A stretch of 64,000 nt of DNA from Bacteroidota bacterium (GTDB lineage: Bacteria; Bacteroidota; Bacteroidia; Bacteroidales; F082): NCBI GenBank assembly GCA_020444415.1, contig JAHLLA010000001.1:372001-436000 (forward strand). Reading direction: 5' to 3'. The translations under genes and the position numbers were made by a program. Shown in pieces: positions 46,219-53,978 of the stretch (position 1 is its first letter; each line of letters starts with the position of its first letter). The notes beneath the pieces are model-generated. The model saw only the letters and a program-made list of their open reading frames with translations. It made no database searches and was not told the DNA's origin.

Positions 46219-46661
46219 AATTAGTTGGTTTTAAGAACTTTTCAATAAAATTACGAAATTCACATCATATTTATTACTCAGATATTCTATTTGGAAACAA
46301 TCTAAAAAATTGTTTATCTATCTGTATTGATGCTACTTACAATTCATTAAGAATCTTCAAATGGTAAATTGTACAATATGCTTTAAATTCAATGCAGCAA
46401 AAAGGCTAAAACCACTTTCAATGCATTACAAAGAAGTATCCATTAACGATCAGAATATGACGCTAACTTGCGCCTTTCAAAAAAATAGAAGAAATGAGGT
46501 GGAAATTATTGTAGATTTACTTTTGAAATAGGCTACAGGCATGTTTCCAATGACAATTTAAAAGAACGCGATGATGGCATTTCGAATATTTTTGTTGGAA
46601 CAGGTTTTTAAGTTATTATTGGTTCGGTTGAATAATTAAATATTTCATTAAATCAATCCAA
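46219..46661. other. Intergenic region: duplicated upstream sequence, then a gene relic
   Basis: Bases 46219 to about 46510 are homologous to the region upstream of paralog A. The homology stops at GGAAATTATT (46501-46510), and from the same point a plus-strand coding relic runs to 46611 (listed separately). The last 50 bases precede the TSUP gene. Confidence 0.65.
46501..46611 (+). pseudogene. 3' relic of a lipid A deacylase (PagL/acyloxyacyl hydrolase)-like gene
   Basis: A plus-strand frame of 36 codons ends TAA at 46609-46611 with no start codon. It ends with an outer-membrane beta-barrel style C-terminus (SNIFVGTGF). Before that is FEIGYRHVSNDNLKERDDG, which resembles the PagL-type active-site strand with His-x-Ser-Asn. 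It begins exactly where homology between the two lipoprotein upstream regions ends, so the rest of the gene seems to have been lost at that breakpoint. Confidence 0.6.
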
Positions 46662-47381
46662 ATGGAAATCCTTTATATCGCTCTTTTAACCATATTGGCC
46701 AGTGGCATAGGCACCATTACCGGTTTTGGTACTTCAACCATTTTGATTCCCATCCTGCTTTTGTATTTGCCTTTACCCGAAACCTTATTGGTTGTTGGAG
46801 TTATTCATTTTTCGGGTGACATCTGGAAAATGATTTTATTCCGAAAGGGTTTTGAATGGAAATTGATTTTAACATTCGGGCTTACGGGTATTATTGCGAG
46901 TTTTCTGGGTGCACGAATTGTTTTTTCTGCATCCCCTGAAATATTACTCAGGATTTTAGGGGCATTTATGCTGGCGTATGTTATTTTCCTGGTATTCAAG
47001 CCCGATTTTAAGGTGCCCAAAAAGAACCTGACTGCCATAACAGGTGGCGGTCTTTCAGGCTTTTTTGCCGGCATTTTTGGTGTCGGTGGTGCGATTCGCA
47101 CCTTGTTTCTTTCAGCTTTCGATTTGCAAAAAGCTGTTTTTGTGGCTACTACGGGCGCCATTGCTTTTCTGATCGACAGTACCCGGATTGCGACCTATCT
47201 GATCAATGGTGTGAGGCTGGAAGATGCCTATCTATGGGGATTCCTGGCATTTATTCCTGCATCATTTGCCGGTACGGCTCTGGCTAAAAAATTGGTCGAC
47301 AAAATTCCCCAAAGATGGTTCAGGATGGTGGTTGCCTTGTTCTTGTTCATCATGGGGATTAAATTTCTCATTTTTCCGTGA
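46662..47381 (+). CDS. TSUP (TauE/SafE) family permease
   Basis: This 239-residue protein has seven to eight transmembrane helices and the two-repeat TSUP layout: ASGIGTITGFGTSTILIPIL in the first half and GGGLSGFFAGIFGVGGAIRT in the second. Members export sulfite, sulfoacetate or other organosulfur anions. The substrate cannot be told from sequence and no sulfur genes are adjacent. It is convergent with prfB, with only 8 bases between the stops. Confidence 0.9.
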   Translation: MEILYIALLTILASGIGTITGFGTSTILIPILLLYLPLPETLLVVGVIHFSGDIWKMILFRKGFEWKLILTFGLTGIIASFLGARIVFSASPEILLRILGAFMLAYVIFLVFKPDFKVPKKNLTAITGGGLSGFFAGIFGVGGAIRTLFLSAFDLQKAVFVATTGAIAFLIDSTRIATYLINGVRLEDAYLWGFLAFIPASFAGTALAKKLVDKIPQRWFRMVVALFLFIMGIKFLIFP

Positions 47382-47389
47382 TCTGATCA

Positions 47390-48482
47390 TTAGATTTCAC
47401 CGCCAAATTCCATCAGGTATTCTTTGATAAATTCATTCAATTCGCCATCCATCACCGCCTGCACATTGGAGGTTTCATAACCCGTTCTTAAATCTTTTAC
47501 CTGTTTGTAAGGGTGCATCACATACGAGCGAATTTGTGAACCCCACTCAATTTTCTTCTTGCTGCCTTCAATTTTTTCCATCGCCTCACGTTTTTTACGC
47601 ATCTCTATTTCATACAACTGCGAGCGAAGCATCTGAATGGCTTTTTCACGATTCTGTCCCTGCGAACGGGTTTCCTGGCATTCAACAATCAAACCGGAAG
47701 GTTCGTGACGCAGCCTAACTGCAGTTTCCACCTTATTCACATTTTGTCCGCCCGGTCCGCTGGCCCTGAAAGTGTCCCAGGTAATATCGGAAGGATTAAT
47801 AACAATCTCAATGGTTTCATCAACTACCGGATACACATAAACTGAAGCAAAAGAGGTATGCCTTCTATTACCTGAATCAAAAGGAGAAAGCCGCACCAGC
47901 CTATGTACCCCATTTTCAGCTTTTAGATAGCCAAAGGCAAATTCGCCATCAAACTCCAATGAAACGGATTTGATGCCTGCCACATCCGCTTCCTGGTAAT
48001 CCAGTTCGCGTACTTTAAAATTATTCAGTTCCCCGTATCGAATATACATGCGCATAAGCATTTCTGCCCAATCCTGGCTTTCCGTGCCACCTGCACCTGG
48101 GTTAATTTTTAGAATGGCATTAAATTTATCTTCGGGAGCGCTTAGCATTTGAAGAAACTCGAGCTTGGCAACCCTTTTTTCGAGTAGCCTGAATTGTTTA
48201 TCCAATTCTTCCTGGCTCGACTCACCATCTTCAAAAAAGTCCGCCAGTACTTCCAAGTCGTTCAGAGCCTCTAAAGCTTCATCATACTGGTTGGTCCAGT
48301 GCTTGATTGCCTGGATTTCTTTGAGGATTTCCTCGGCTTTTTTCGGGTCATTCCAGAAATCAGGAGATTGGGTTACGAGCTCTTTTTCTTTTATCTGTTT
48401 ATTCTTTCCATCAATGTCAAAGATACCTCCTCAAGGCGGTAAGCCTCTTAGACATTTCTTTCATTCCTTCTGTTGTAAACAT
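47390..48482 (-). CDS. prfB: Peptide chain release factor 2 with programmed +1 frameshift
   Basis: RF2 releases peptides at UGA and UAA. The main frame (47390 up to 48418) encodes SPF ([11 protein letters not shown]), the stop-codon recognition motif, and GGQ ([11 protein letters not shown]), the hydrolysis motif. The first 22 codons, from ATG 48482 ([20 protein letters not shown], then L), lie in another frame that ends at TGA 48419-48417. The site AGGAGG (48431-48426), TAT, CTT, TGA, C is the classic RF2 autoregulatory slip signal. A +1 shift at CTT continues as [13 protein letters not shown] and gives a full-length protein of about 363 residues. The recX gene lies 56 bases upstream. Confidence 0.96.
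48417..48431 (-). promoter_or_regulatory. Programmed +1 frameshift site of prfB
   Basis: On the minus strand this reads AGGAGG TAT CTT TGA, with C following. The internal Shine-Dalgarno-like AGGAGG sits 3 bases ahead of the slippery CTT, as in E. coli prfB. Low RF2 slows termination at TGA and favours the shift, giving autoregulation. Confidence 0.95.
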
Positions 48483-48538
48483 GTTGAAAGTGGTTTTTAC
48501 AGGTTGAAATGCAAAATTACACTTTATTTGATCGGAAA

Positions 48539-48991
48539 CTAAATCTCATCTCGTATTACTTTCCAGGCGAGAGTGGCCTGAAATCCTTTTTGAACAGCAT
48601 ATTTAACGAGCTTATTGTTTCTTTTAAACTCATCTTTTTCATCCGTCTTTTTTGATTTTAGAACCGTTTTGAGAATGTGAATATATTCCTCATCATCTAT
48701 TTCGTTCAGACCCATTTGAATATAAATTTCCGGAATCTGTTTTCGGGTCATCGCATAAAAAATCTTGTTCCGCCCCCACTTATTGTTTCTTAATTTTCCA
48801 AGCGCAAATGCGATGGCATAGCGTTCTTCATTAATAAAATCTTCTTTTTCAAGAGTTTGAATGATTTTTTCAATGGTTTTATCAGATGCGTTCCATTCAT
48901 TTAGTTTTGTTTTCACATCAGCAAAACAGCGCTCCTGATAGGAACAATACTTTCGTGCTTTGTTAAGTAGGTATGTGTGTTCAGGTGACAT
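48539..48991 (-). CDS. recX: RecX regulatory protein
   Basis: This 150-residue all-helical protein matches RecX, which modulates RecA filaments. It has repeats of three-helix units: LLNKARKYCSYQERCFADVK, IQTLEKEDFINEERYAIAFA, LRNNKWGRNKIFYAMTRKQI, and C-terminal VKYAVQKGFQATLAWKVI. recA is not in the window. It lies between an FKBP gene (39 bases upstream) and prfB (56 bases downstream), all minus strand. Confidence 0.9.
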   Translation of the reverse strand: MSPEHTYLLNKARKYCSYQERCFADVKTKLNEWNASDKTIEKIIQTLEKEDFINEERYAIAFALGKLRNNKWGRNKIFYAMTRKQIPEIYIQMGLNEIDDEEYIHILKTVLKSKKTDEKDEFKRNNKLVKYAVQKGFQATLAWKVIRDEI

Positions 48992-49030
48992 GCGGGCAAC
49001 ATTTAAAAGAAGCCCTAAATTACTAAAAAT

Positions 49031-49495
49031 CTAATTTGTAAAATTATAAAGCGTAATATCAAAAACCAGCACTGAGTTGGCAGGAATTCCATTTTGCGCC
49101 TGCGATCCATATCCCAGGGCTGAAGGCACCATCAACTTGATCTTGCCTCCTTTACCGATGAGGGGAATGCCTTCTTTCCATCCTTGGATCAATTTACTCA
49201 GGTTATAGATAAAAGCTAAATCTTCATCAAAAACTTCACCATTTAGCAAATACCCCTTGTAAGCCACCGTTATAGTTGAGTATACCGTTGGATGCTCATC
49301 GTTTCCTGATTCACGAATTACATAATACAAACCACTCGCAGTGGATTGTGCATTGAGCTGGTTGTCGGAAATATAAGCTTCAATGAGCGCCTTATCAATT
49401 GCTGCCTGTTCATCATTATTATCATCTTCTTTTTTACATGCGCTGACCGACAGTATGAAAACTGCCAATATGATTATAAACCTGAATTTTTTCAT
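49031..49495 (-). CDS. FKBP-type peptidyl-prolyl isomerase, lipoprotein
   Basis: This 154-residue protein has signal and lipobox (ILSVSAC then KKEDDNND), and an FKBP domain from about residue 60: VTVAYKGYLLNGEVFDED, LIQGWKEGIPLIGKGGKIKL, VPSALGYGSQAQNGIPANS and VLVFDITLYNF. It would assist proline-limited folding of envelope proteins. It is the first gene of a run with recX and prfB. A minus-strand TATTTTTG box (49525-49532) lies 30 bases upstream. Confidence 0.93.
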   Translation of the reverse strand: MKKFRFIIILAVFILSVSACKKEDDNNDEQAAIDKALIEAYISDNQLNAQSTASGLYYVIRESGNDEHPTVYSTITVAYKGYLLNGEVFDEDLAFIYNLSKLIQGWKEGIPLIGKGGKIKLMVPSALGYGSQAQNGIPANSVLVFDITLYNFTN

Positions 49496-49524
49496 TGTAT
49501 TTATGTCTATTTCTTATCGCTCTG

Positions 49525-49532
49525 CAAAAATA
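49525..49532 (-). promoter_or_regulatory. Promoter -7 box for the FKBP gene
   Basis: On the minus strand this reads TATTTTTG (TAnnTTTG). A plus-strand copy lies 24 bases away at 49557-49564, giving a compact divergent pair. Confidence 0.5.
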
Positions 49533-49556
49533 AAACTAATGCTATGTAAATAATAT

Positions 49557-49564
49557 TATTTTTG
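49557..49564 (+). promoter_or_regulatory. Promoter -7 box for the DUF4136 genes
   Basis: TATTTTTG (TAnnTTTG) lies 40 bases ahead of the ATG at 49605. No clear -33 element is seen. Confidence 0.5.
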
Positions 49565-49604
49565 CTTTCTTCACATTATAAACTTTAGACCAAAACATAT
49601 ATTA

Positions 49605-50183
49605 ATGAAAAATATACTCTCCATTTTCGTGCTGGTGTTATTTTTGTCTTCCTGCAGTTCCCTGAAAGTGTATACCGATTCTGATAAAACAGTTGATTTT
49701 AATCAGTTTGCATCTTTCAGTTTGTATCCATGGGACTATAAACATGGTTATCAACTAAACGATTATGATAAAGGTACAATATTGAACGCCATTAAAACTG
49801 AGATGACCGAAAAGGGTTACGAATTTGAAAAAGAAGGGGGTGACCTCGTCATTTCCATTTTTCTTACCCTTGATGACAAAACCAGTTACACAGCTTATAC
49901 CGATCATTATGGAGGCTGGGCCGGTTATGGTGGCGGATGGGGTTATTCTGGCTTTGGTTACGGGTATGGTTACGGACCTGGATTTTCAACTACAACAGTA
50001 ACTGAAAATAACTACCAGGAAGGCACCCTTATTATCGACATTTTCAATGCTGCTGATAAAAAACTGATCTGGCAGGGAATTGGTTTGAAAGAAGTACAAA
50101 CTGATCTAGATAAACGTGACCAGCAATTACCTAAGAATGTGGGTAAAATCCTGGCCAGTTTTCCAACTATCAAAAAGAATTAA
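49605..50183 (+). CDS. DUF4136 lipoprotein, copy 1
   Basis: The protein has 192 residues with a lipobox (LFLSSC, then SSLKVYTDSDKTVDF). It is a DUF4136 domain: FNQFASFSLYPWD, LNAIKTEMTEKGYEFEKEGG, LVISIFLTLDDKTSYTAY, then a Gly/Tyr-rich loop (residues about 105-128), and GTLIIDIFNAADKKLIWQGI. The family is found on the outer membrane of many Bacteroidota and has no assigned function. The next gene is a paralog 36 bases later; together they form an operon. Confidence 0.9.
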   Translation: MKNILSIFVLVLFLSSCSSLKVYTDSDKTVDFNQFASFSLYPWDYKHGYQLNDYDKGTILNAIKTEMTEKGYEFEKEGGDLVISIFLTLDDKTSYTAYTDHYGGWAGYGGGWGYSGFGYGYGYGPGFSTTTVTENNYQEGTLIIDIFNAADKKLIWQGIGLKEVQTDLDKRDQQLPKNVGKILASFPTIKKN

Positions 50184-50219
50184 TACGAAACTTATTACTA
50201 TTTATTAAAGACCTATCGC

Positions 50220-50813
50220 ATGAGAACCATTATATTATCGTTTATTTTCTTAACATTTTATTCATGTAATCCTTGGAAATATGCTGCTGAATATGATCCA
50301 AAAGTTGATTTTGACTCCTTCAAAACATTTGGTTTGCTGAACTGGGATCCACAAAATGATAAAGTGGTAAGTCCACAAGGCAAAGAATACATTTTAATGG
50401 CCATTAAAAGTGAATTAGAAGCGCGCGGCTATGAGTACCAGAAAACCGACGCTGATCTGCAGGTTTCTGTTTTCGCTATCGTGCAGGAAGAAACAAACTA
50501 TGCCGCATATGCTGATCATTATGCTGGTTATACAGGTTATAGTTCAGTGGGTGTTGGTGTAGGCGTTGGATCAGGAGGCGCAGGAGTGGGCGTTGTTGGT
50601 TACGGTGTTACGCCATATCCGTATACTATTTATGCCAACGATTATGAAGTAGGTACACTGGTAATTGACTTATTGGATCATTCCAAAAAAGAGATCGTTT
50701 GGCAGGGTGTAGCATCCGGCAGATTAGGACATGAAGAAGGAAACAAGGACGATATCTATAATAAAATGAGCATTTTATTTAAAAAAATGCCGGTTAAAAA
50801 GGTGAAGAAATAG
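50220..50813 (+). CDS. DUF4136 lipoprotein, copy 2
   Basis: The 197-residue paralog of the preceding gene has a signal and lipobox (LTFYSC), then VDFDSFKTFGLLNWDPQ, LMAIKSELEARGYEYQKTDA, LQVSVFAIVQEETNYAAYAD, a Gly/Val-rich loop at about 105-130, and GTLVIDLLDHSKKEIVWQGV. It is divergent enough in sequence to be an old duplication. It has a basic C-terminal tail (KKMPVKKVKK). The function is unknown. Confidence 0.9.
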   Translation: MRTIILSFIFLTFYSCNPWKYAAEYDPKVDFDSFKTFGLLNWDPQNDKVVSPQGKEYILMAIKSELEARGYEYQKTDADLQVSVFAIVQEETNYAAYADHYAGYTGYSSVGVGVGVGSGGAGVGVVGYGVTPYPYTIYANDYEVGTLVIDLLDHSKKEIVWQGVASGRLGHEEGNKDDIYNKMSILFKKMPVKKVKK

Positions 50814-50844
50814 ATCTGACAGCATTAAGTTGCTGGCCCATTCC

Positions 50845-51534
50845 TTATTTTATTTTCAATAATTCTTTTGCCAGACGGGGAACACCGACACCTGCTTTTT
50901 CTTTGACGACTTTCAAATTTAAAATACCAGGGAGGTGAAATGCTTTGGGGTCAATATAATACTTGGGAATATCCCGTTTTACAAAACCTATCAAACCCGC
51001 TGCCGGATACACCGCCATTGAAGTACCCACTACCATAAAAATATCAGCTTGTTCTGTTATATCAGCAGCTATTCCAATCATGGGCACCGCTTCCCCAAAC
51101 CATACTATATGTGGCCGCAACTGATGGCCTCTTTCACAAACATCACCCATTTTCAGCTCCCAATGATCCAACGTATAGACCAACTCAGGATGCACACAAC
51201 TTCGTACCTTTTTCAACTCCCCATGCAGATGTATTACATTCGATGAGCCTGCTCTTTCGTGCAGGTCATCAATATTCTGGGTAATAATTTGCACATCGAA
51301 ATGATCCTCCAATTGTGCCAATGCTTTATGGCCTTCATTGGGGTGTACTTCAAACAGTTGCTTTCGGCGCAAGTTATAGAACTTCATAACAGTTTCAGGA
51401 TCGCGTTCCCATCCAACAGGTGATGCCACATCTTCGATCCGGTGATTTTCCCAAAGGCCATCACTATCGCGAAATGTGCTGATACCACTCTCAGCACTAA
51501 TTCCGGCACCTGTAAGGACAACAAGTTTTTTCAT
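50845..51534 (-). CDS. Sir2-family NAD-dependent deacylase (CobB/SIRT5-like)
   Basis: This 229-residue sirtuin has GAGISAESGISTFRDSDGLW (residues 9-28), TQNIDDLHERAG and the catalytic His104 in IHLHGEL. The Y53-x-x-R56 pair in FYNLRRKQ marks sirtuins that remove succinyl- or malonyl-type groups as well as acetyl, as in E. coli CobB. The zinc site is reduced: of the usual four cysteines only C113 and C133 are seen (RSCVHPE and DVCERGHQLRPH). It is a single gene, facing the DUF4136 pair. Confidence 0.92.
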   Translation of the reverse strand: MKKLVVLTGAGISAESGISTFRDSDGLWENHRIEDVASPVGWERDPETVMKFYNLRRKQLFEVHPNEGHKALAQLEDHFDVQIITQNIDDLHERAGSSNVIHLHGELKKVRSCVHPELVYTLDHWELKMGDVCERGHQLRPHIVWFGEAVPMIGIAADITEQADIFMVVGTSMAVYPAAGLIGFVKRDIPKYYIDPKAFHLPGILNLKVVKEKAGVGVPRLAKELLKIK

Positions 51535-51569
51535 AGATTTTCAGTTTTTTGACAGCCAGATAAAGATAC

Positions 51570-51596
51570 AAAAAAAAGCGCCCCTGATGGGGCGCT
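51570..51596 (-). terminator. Terminator after mdh
   Basis: AGCGCCCC (51577-51584) pairs with GGGGCGCT (51589-51596) around TGAT. On the minus strand the stem is followed by a T-run of about eight. It lies 48 bases past the mdh stop. Confidence 0.9.
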
Positions 51597-51643
51597 AAAA
51601 AGCCTAAACAAGAATCGCAACCATTAATGAATTAGGCTAACTC

Positions 51644-52582
51644 TTAAAATAGCTTCATTTTATCCAGTACCCGCATAACGTCTTTAACAGATTCAGCGGA
51701 TGTGGTAAGTAATTTCTTCTCTTCTTTATTCAGATCTACCTCAATAATTTCTTCAACGCCACCTTTTCCGAGTTTTACAGGAACCCCAAGATACACATCT
51801 TTAAGCCCGTATTCTCCATTTAGGTATGCGCAAACAGGGATAACCTTTTTCTGGTCGTCAACAATAGCTTCTACCATTTGAGCGGCAGCAGCACCCGGGG
51901 CAAACCATGCCGAAGTACCCATTAAATTCACAAGTTCGCCTCCGCCCTTCTTGGTACGTTCTACAATTTTATCCAACTCCTCTTTTCCGAGTAACTGTGT
52001 AATAGGAATTCCATTGATCGAAGTATATCTTGGTAAAGGCACCATCGTATCTCCGTGACCTCCCATAAGCATGGCATGGATATCCACCGGTGATACATTC
52101 AACGCATCTGCAATAAATGCACGGTAACGTCCGGTATCAAGTGTTCCTGCCATACCAAATACTTTATTTGAAGGTTTATTCGATGCCAGGTATGCAGCGT
52201 AAGTCATCACGTCAAGTGGATTACTTACCACGATAATAATGGCGTGGGGCGAATATTTTACGGCTTTTTCGGTGACTTCTTTTACAATTTTCGCATTGGT
52301 TTGTATAAGATCATCCCTTGACATGCCAGGCTTTCTTGGTAAACCAGAGGTAATGACAATCACACCCGAACCTTTTGTTTTCAAATAATCGTTTGTTGAC
52401 CCGGTAACTCTTGTATTGAAGTGATTGATAGCTGCTGTTTGCCAGATATCCAATGCCTTTCCTTCAGCAATACCTTCTTTAATATCTACTATAACTACTT
52501 CTTTAGCAAGATCTTTATGCGCGATTACATTTGCACAGGTGGCACCTACATTACCAGCACCAATAACAGTAATTTTTTCCAT
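51644..52582 (-). CDS. mdh: Malate dehydrogenase (LDH-like type)
   Basis: From ATG 52582 the protein has 312 residues: MEKITVIGAGNVGATCANVI (NAD-binding), VDIKEGIAEGKALDIWQ, the substrate loop GLPRKPGMSRDDLI, VSNPLDVMTYAAYL and the catalytic His in MGGHGDTMVPLPRY. It oxidises malate to oxaloacetate in the TCA cycle. An in-frame ATG at 52624 is rejected: a TAnnTTTG promoter box (52627-52634) ends 3 bases above it, so transcription probably starts inside that extension. It is a single gene with its own terminator. Confidence 0.96.
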   Translation of the reverse strand: MEKITVIGAGNVGATCANVIAHKDLAKEVVIVDIKEGIAEGKALDIWQTAAINHFNTRVTGSTNDYLKTKGSGVIVITSGLPRKPGMSRDDLIQTNAKIVKEVTEKAVKYSPHAIIIVVSNPLDVMTYAAYLASNKPSNKVFGMAGTLDTGRYRAFIADALNVSPVDIHAMLMGGHGDTMVPLPRYTSINGIPITQLLGKEELDKIVERTKKGGGELVNLMGTSAWFAPGAAAAQMVEAIVDDQKKVIPVCAYLNGEYGLKDVYLGVPVKLGKGGVEEIIEVDLNKEEKKLLTTSAESVKDVMRVLDKMKLF

Positions 52583-52626
52583 TTTCCAATGTTTTTTCTT
52601 AGGTTTTACAGCTCGTTTCACCACTA

Positions 52627-52634
52627 CAAATTTA
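52627..52634 (-). promoter_or_regulatory. Promoter -7 box for mdh
   Basis: On the minus strand this reads TAAATTTG (TAnnTTTG). It places the transcript start near 52620 with a leader of about 38 bases before ATG 52582, which supports the shorter start. Confidence 0.55.
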
Positions 52635-52722
52635 GTAATATTTAGCTAACAACATATGTTGGCTTCCATAATAACTTTATTCACAATTGCATTTTTCGGT
52701 TTCACCAATAAAAATTATAAAA

Positions 52723-53856
52723 TTATTTCAAAACCTGAAATGCTGCTTCCAGATACACATAGATATCCTTCCTGTTTGGGCCAATCAATTCTTCGCTTCT
52801 TTTATGACCAAGCCTGACCACCACAGCATTTTTTTCAGGAATAGCGAACACGTACTGTCCCAAAATACCTCTCATATAAGGAATTGTAATGCCATTGTAT
52901 TCAATTAACCACCATTGATATCCATAATAATCCACATGCTTACCTTCGTTATCAATCAAATGATCGGCTGGGGATGTAGTGGCATGAACATAATCTTCAG
53001 AAACAAGCTGTCGACCGTTCCATGAACCATTATTTAAAATTAGTTGGCCCCAGCGAGCAAAATCACGCGCATTTGAATTGAAACAACAGAATGCCTTTTC
53101 CATACCTTCTTTTTCATCGAGACTCCAAAGTGCATCGTGTTTGGCTCCCATTTTTTTCCAGTATTTTTCTGAACAATAATCGCTGATATTTCTTCCTGTG
53201 GCTGACTCCACGATCATAGCAAGCAATTCTGTGTCGATACTTCTGTAATAATAACGCACACCCGGTTGTTCCATCATGTCCAGGTTTTTAACCAAGCTCC
53301 TAAGATCGTTCCCATAATAGGATTCAGTAGTTGGCGAAAAAAGACTGGCATAGGCTTCGTCCCAATCCAAACCCGAACTCATGGTCAGCACATCCCTAAT
53401 GGTTACCTCCTCCTTACCACCTTCATTATATGCTTCAATAAACTCACCCACTTTCTGGTCAAGGTTTTCTATGTATCCATCATCCAAAGCTGCCCCAATC
53501 AACAGCGAAACAATTCCTTTGGCCATGCTGAAGGAATTAGATAGTGTATCTTCATTAAATCCATCCCAGTATTCTTCATATAGGATTTTTTGATCCTGGA
53601 TGATTAAAAAAGCGACCGGTTCATAAAAGGCCATTTTATCACGTGTTGAATCTGCGATTTCTACCGTGTTGTACTTTTCATCTACCTGCCAGGGTTGATG
53701 ATTACCTGCCCGCACGATCCGGTTATCAAAAATTTGATAATCTTCTATTCCAGGCATCTGGTGCACCAATGCCTGCTTTGCATAATATGGCAGAGCCAGG
53801 TAGATAAAGACGGCCAATGCAATAATTGCTAAAAGGATTTTTCTGGTTTTCGACAT
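52723..53856 (-). CDS. Beta-lactamase-fold serine hydrolase
   Basis: This 377-residue protein has an N-terminal membrane anchor (ILLAIIALAVFIYLALPYYA). It matches class C beta-lactamase-related hydrolases: the SxxK motif SFSMAKGIVSLLIG, then TIRDVLTMSSGLDWDEAY, YxS in YYYRSIDTELLAMI, and the C-terminal YGYQWWLIEYNG, RGILGQYVFAIPEKNAVVV and LGHKR. Such proteins are usually esterases or D-amino peptidases and not true beta-lactamases. It is a single gene 122 bases after malic enzyme and after that gene's terminator. Confidence 0.9.
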   Translation of the reverse strand: MSKTRKILLAIIALAVFIYLALPYYAKQALVHQMPGIEDYQIFDNRIVRAGNHQPWQVDEKYNTVEIADSTRDKMAFYEPVAFLIIQDQKILYEEYWDGFNEDTLSNSFSMAKGIVSLLIGAALDDGYIENLDQKVGEFIEAYNEGGKEEVTIRDVLTMSSGLDWDEAYASLFSPTTESYYGNDLRSLVKNLDMMEQPGVRYYYRSIDTELLAMIVESATGRNISDYCSEKYWKKMGAKHDALWSLDEKEGMEKAFCCFNSNARDFARWGQLILNNGSWNGRQLVSEDYVHATTSPADHLIDNEGKHVDYYGYQWWLIEYNGITIPYMRGILGQYVFAIPEKNAVVVRLGHKRSEELIGPNRKDIYVYLEAAFQVLK

Positions 53857-53891
53857 AGCGGTCTTTTTAAAATGTATTGCAATATAAATAA

Positions 53892-53924
53892 AATCAGCCC
53901 CAAATCTCCGATTTGGGGCTGATT
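53892..53924 (-). terminator. Terminator after malic enzyme
   Basis: A 15-base perfect stem, 53892-53906 with 53910-53924, is closed by a 3-base loop. On the minus strand it is followed by TTATTTATA, a weaker T-run. It lies about 55 bases after the malic enzyme stop. Confidence 0.85.
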
Positions 53925-53978
53925 ATTGTCAGAGCGATGAATCGCCGCTCAATGAATGATATGTAATGTTTATATAAT

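Noticed and set aside
52583-52624. Longer mdh start (MVKRAVKPKKK)
   Set aside because: The extension is absent from the family and begins right at the expected transcription start below the promoter box at 52627-52634.
52723-53856. Antibiotic-resistance beta-lactamase
   Set aside because: SxxK is present, but YxN is YRS and the final KTG-like motif is LGHKR. This suits the broad esterase/peptidase relatives rather than class C beta-lactamases.
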